Source of the DNA: Bacillus sp. FJAT-29814 | GTDB lineage: Bacteria > Bacillota > Bacilli > Bacillales > Cytobacillaceae | DNA: 64,000 nucleotides | Direction: 5' to 3' | NCBI RefSeq assembly: GCF_001510715.1 | Contig: NZ_LMTJ01000001.1 | Location: 542,471 to 606,470, forward strand | Shown here: positions 62,305 through 64,000 of the stretch, one piece after another | How the letters are laid out: each line of letters starts with the position of its first letter | Position numbering within the stretch: the first letter of the stretch is position 1 | Position numbers and translations under genes: made by a program | Notes under the pieces: generated by a model | Told to the model about the DNA's origin: nothing | Database searches by the model: none | The model's input: only the letters and a program-made list of their open reading frames with translations

Positions 62305-62532
62305 ATGATGGTTTGTGAATGGAAGGACTTTTCGACAGATGCAGAAGTTTACACTCAAGATGTTTTTGAAGACCTGATCGGTGACGAATTTGAGGCAATG
62401 ATGTTCAAGGATGATGATACAATTCCCGCTTATATTTGGACAGTTAACTTTGTCATTATCGTGAAAAGAAGCTCGAAGGTATTGACTGATATTTCTTTTG
62501 ACAAGATTCCGCGCAACCCTATTTGTGAATAA
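62305..62532 (+). CDS. Small hypothetical protein, 75 residues
   Basis: A small acidic protein with no family I recognise (CEWKDFSTDAEVYTQDVF; FVIIVKRSSKVLTDISFD). AAGGAGTGA is well placed before the paired ATG codons at 62305 and 62308. Its stop overlaps the second Fnr/Rex-type site and adhE follows 39 bases later, so it is probably co-transcribed with adhE under anaerobic control. Confidence 0.65.
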   Translation: MMVCEWKDFSTDAEVYTQDVFEDLIGDEFEAMMFKDDDTIPAYIWTVNFVIIVKRSSKVLTDISFDKIPRNPICE

Positions 62533-62540
62533 TTTCACAT
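62523..62540. promoter_or_regulatory. Fnr/Rex-type operator directly before adhE
   Basis: TTGTGAATAATTTCACAT contains an exact TGTGA-N6-TCACA. It overlaps the stop codon of the small gene and ends 31 bases before the adhE start. Rex control of adhE is established in several Firmicutes; use of this site here is inferred. Confidence 0.65.
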
Positions 62541-62571
62541 ATTTATTTAATAGAGCCAAGGAGTGATTGCA

Positions 62572-64000
62572 ATGACTACAGTTGAAGCAAAAGTACAGAG
62601 TGTCACTGAAATGATTGATCAATTAGTAGATAACGGATTAAAAGCACTGGAAGAATTCCGCCGCTTAGATCAAACCCAAATTGATGAAATCGTGAAGCAA
62701 ATGGCGCTAGCCGGACTTGACCAGCACATGCCACTGGCAAAGCTGGCTGTTGAGGAAACAAAGCGCGGCGTCTACGAGGACAAAATTATCAAGAACATGT
62801 TCGCTACCGAATATGTCTATCATAATATTAAATACAACAAAACGGTTGGCGTGATAAGCGAAAATGAAATGGAAGGCATAATGGAAATTGCCGAGCCGGT
62901 TGGAGTCATCGCGGGGGTGACTCCGGTCACAAACCCAACGTCAACGACGATGTTTAAATCTTTGATTTCGATAAAAACGTGCAACCCAATTGTGTTTGCG
63001 TTCCATCCGACTGCACAAAAGTCAAGCAGTGAAGCGGCAAGGGTATTAAGAGATGCGGCCATCAAAGCAGGGGCACCGGAAAACTGCATTCAATGGATTG
63101 AGACACCTTCCGTCCAAGCAACCCAAACGCTAATGAACCATCCAAAGATTGCTCTTATTCTTGCAACAGGCGGTTCAGGTATGGTGAAATCGGCGTATAG
63201 TTCAGGAAAACCGGCACTTGGAGTAGGACCAGGCAATGTGCCGTGCTATATTGAAAAAACGGCAAACCCGAAGCAAGCAGTGAATGATTTAATTTTATCA
63301 AAAACATTCGATAACGGAATGATTTGCGCTTCCGAGCAGGCTGTCATCATAGACCAGGATATTTATGATGAAGTCAAAACAGAAATGATCGCCAATAAAT
63401 GTTATTTCTTAAATAAAACAGAGAAGAAAAAGGTTGAAAAACTAGTAATCAATGAAAATACTTGTGCAGTCAATGCGGATATCGTCGGAATGCCGGCTTA
63501 TAAGATTGCACAGATGGCCGGCGTGGAAGTTCCGGAGGGCACGAAAATCTTGGTGGCAGAATTGCAAGGCGTCGGACCTGACTACCCGCTGTCAAGAGAA
63601 AAACTAAGCCCGGTATTGGCTTGCTATAAGGTAAGCGGCATGGAAGAAGGGTTGAAGCGGTCAGAAGAAATGCTGGAATTCGGCGGACTTGGCCACTCAG
63701 CGGTCATTCACACGACCAATGATAAGGCCATTCGTCAGTTCGGTTTAAGGATGAAAGCAGGCCGAATTATAGTCAATGCGCCGTCTTCCCAAGGGGCAAT
63801 TGGTGATATCTATAATGCTTATATCCCGTCTTTGACCCTTGGCTGCGGTACGTATGGCGGCAACTCTGTTTCCACCAACGTGGGGGCGATTCACTTAATT
63901 AATATCAAAAAGGTTGCGAAACGAAACGTGAACATGCAATGGTTTAAAGTTCCGCCAAAAATTTATTTTGAAAAGAACTCTACTCAGTATCTGGCTAAAA
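62572..64000 (+). CDS. adhE: Bifunctional acetaldehyde-CoA/alcohol dehydrogenase AdhE, N-terminal part (cut by window end)
   Basis: The frame is open from ATG 62572, behind AAGGAGTGATTGCA, to the window end: 476 codons of the N-terminal acetaldehyde dehydrogenase domain. It reduces acetyl-CoA to acetaldehyde, which the missing iron-type alcohol dehydrogenase domain would turn into ethanol. GVIAGVTPVTNPTSTTMFK, the NAD-site GGSGMVKSAYSSGKPALG, and the catalytic Cys in FDNGMICASEQAV are visible, and YGGNSVSTNVGAIHL lies near the end of the domain. It regenerates NAD+ in fermentation. Confidence 0.92.
   Translation, partial: MTTVEAKVQSVTEMIDQLVDNGLKALEEFRRLDQTQIDEIVKQMALAGLDQHMPLAKLAVEETKRGVYEDKIIKNMFATEYVYHNIKYNKTVGVISENEMEGIMEIAEPVGVIAGVTPVTNPTSTTMFKSLISIKTCNPIVFAFHPTAQKSSSEAARVLRDAAIKAGAPENCIQWIETPSVQATQTLMNHPKIALILATGGSGMVKSAYSSGKPALGVGPGNVPCYIEKTANPKQAVNDLILSKTFDNGMICASEQAVIIDQDIYDEVKTEMIANKCYFLNKTEKKKVEKLVINENTCAVNADIVGMPAYKIAQMAGVEVPEGTKILVAELQGVGPDYPLSREKLSPVLACYKVSGMEEGLKRSEEMLEFGGLGHSAVIHTTNDKAIRQFGLRMKAGRIIVNAPSSQGAIGDIYNAYIPSLTLGCGTYGGNSVSTNVGAIHLINIKKVAKRNVNMQWFKVPPKIYFEKNSTQYLAK

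Overview
The window reads as chromosomal DNA of a spore-forming Bacillaceae bacterium (Bacillus sensu lato, of the Neobacillus/Mesobacillus kind). The evidence is an alpha/beta small acid-soluble spore protein, Bacillus-type ribosome binding sites with frequent TTG and GTG starts, Bacillus-like CysJI, DeoD, SstT and ClpP proteins, many Rho-independent terminators and moderate GC. I see no rRNA, tRNA, CRISPR array, phage or insertion sequence. Genus is an inference from style, not from a marker gene.

Layout. 1-9.2 kb: a nine-gene acyl-CoA catabolic operon starting at a canonical sigma-54 (-24/-12) promoter: enoyl-CoA hydratase, biotin carrier, AtuA split into two genes, two isovaleryl/citronellyl-type acyl-CoA dehydrogenases, carboxyltransferase, acyl-CoA ligase and MaoC hydratase. 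This looks like a Liu/Atu/Yng-type branched-chain or acyclic terpenoid acid pathway. 9-18 kb: GNAT, a divergent second PRPP synthase, SstT, a secreted subtilase, and a metal operon (HMA chaperone, CPG-type P1B ATPase, Crp/Fnr regulator, NUDIX). 18-32 kb: amidase; a UGSC-family gene with an in-frame UGA at the selenocysteine position and its partner gene; small membrane proteins with apparent AUA/AUU starts; transporters and hydrolases; DeoD; a TldD/TldE pair. 33-43 kb: PabA and fused PabBC, ProC, SASP, a CAP-domain protein, an MFS exporter behind a possible leader peptide, an ECF sigma factor with a second ClpP, DinB, NUDIX and MBL proteins. 43-64 kb: CysJI, FAH-family hydrolase, YwaF-like protein, orphan PTS EIIC, PAS-GGDEF-EAL protein, proline dehydrogenase, an orphan [NiFe]-hydrogenase small subunit, Ca2+ ATPase, UspA, secreted 5'-nucleotidase and the start of AdhE.

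The strongest unusual signals are (1) the UGSC selenoprotein candidate with a SECIS-like hairpin; (2) three intergenic arrays of short dyad units with periods of 21, 20-21 and 52 bp, close to whole numbers of helical turns, the 52-bp array switching its hairpin arm sequence part-way while keeping pairing; and (3) a hydrogenase small subunit without its large subunit, behind a TGTGA-N6-TCACA site that recurs before adhE, which points to shared anaerobic control.
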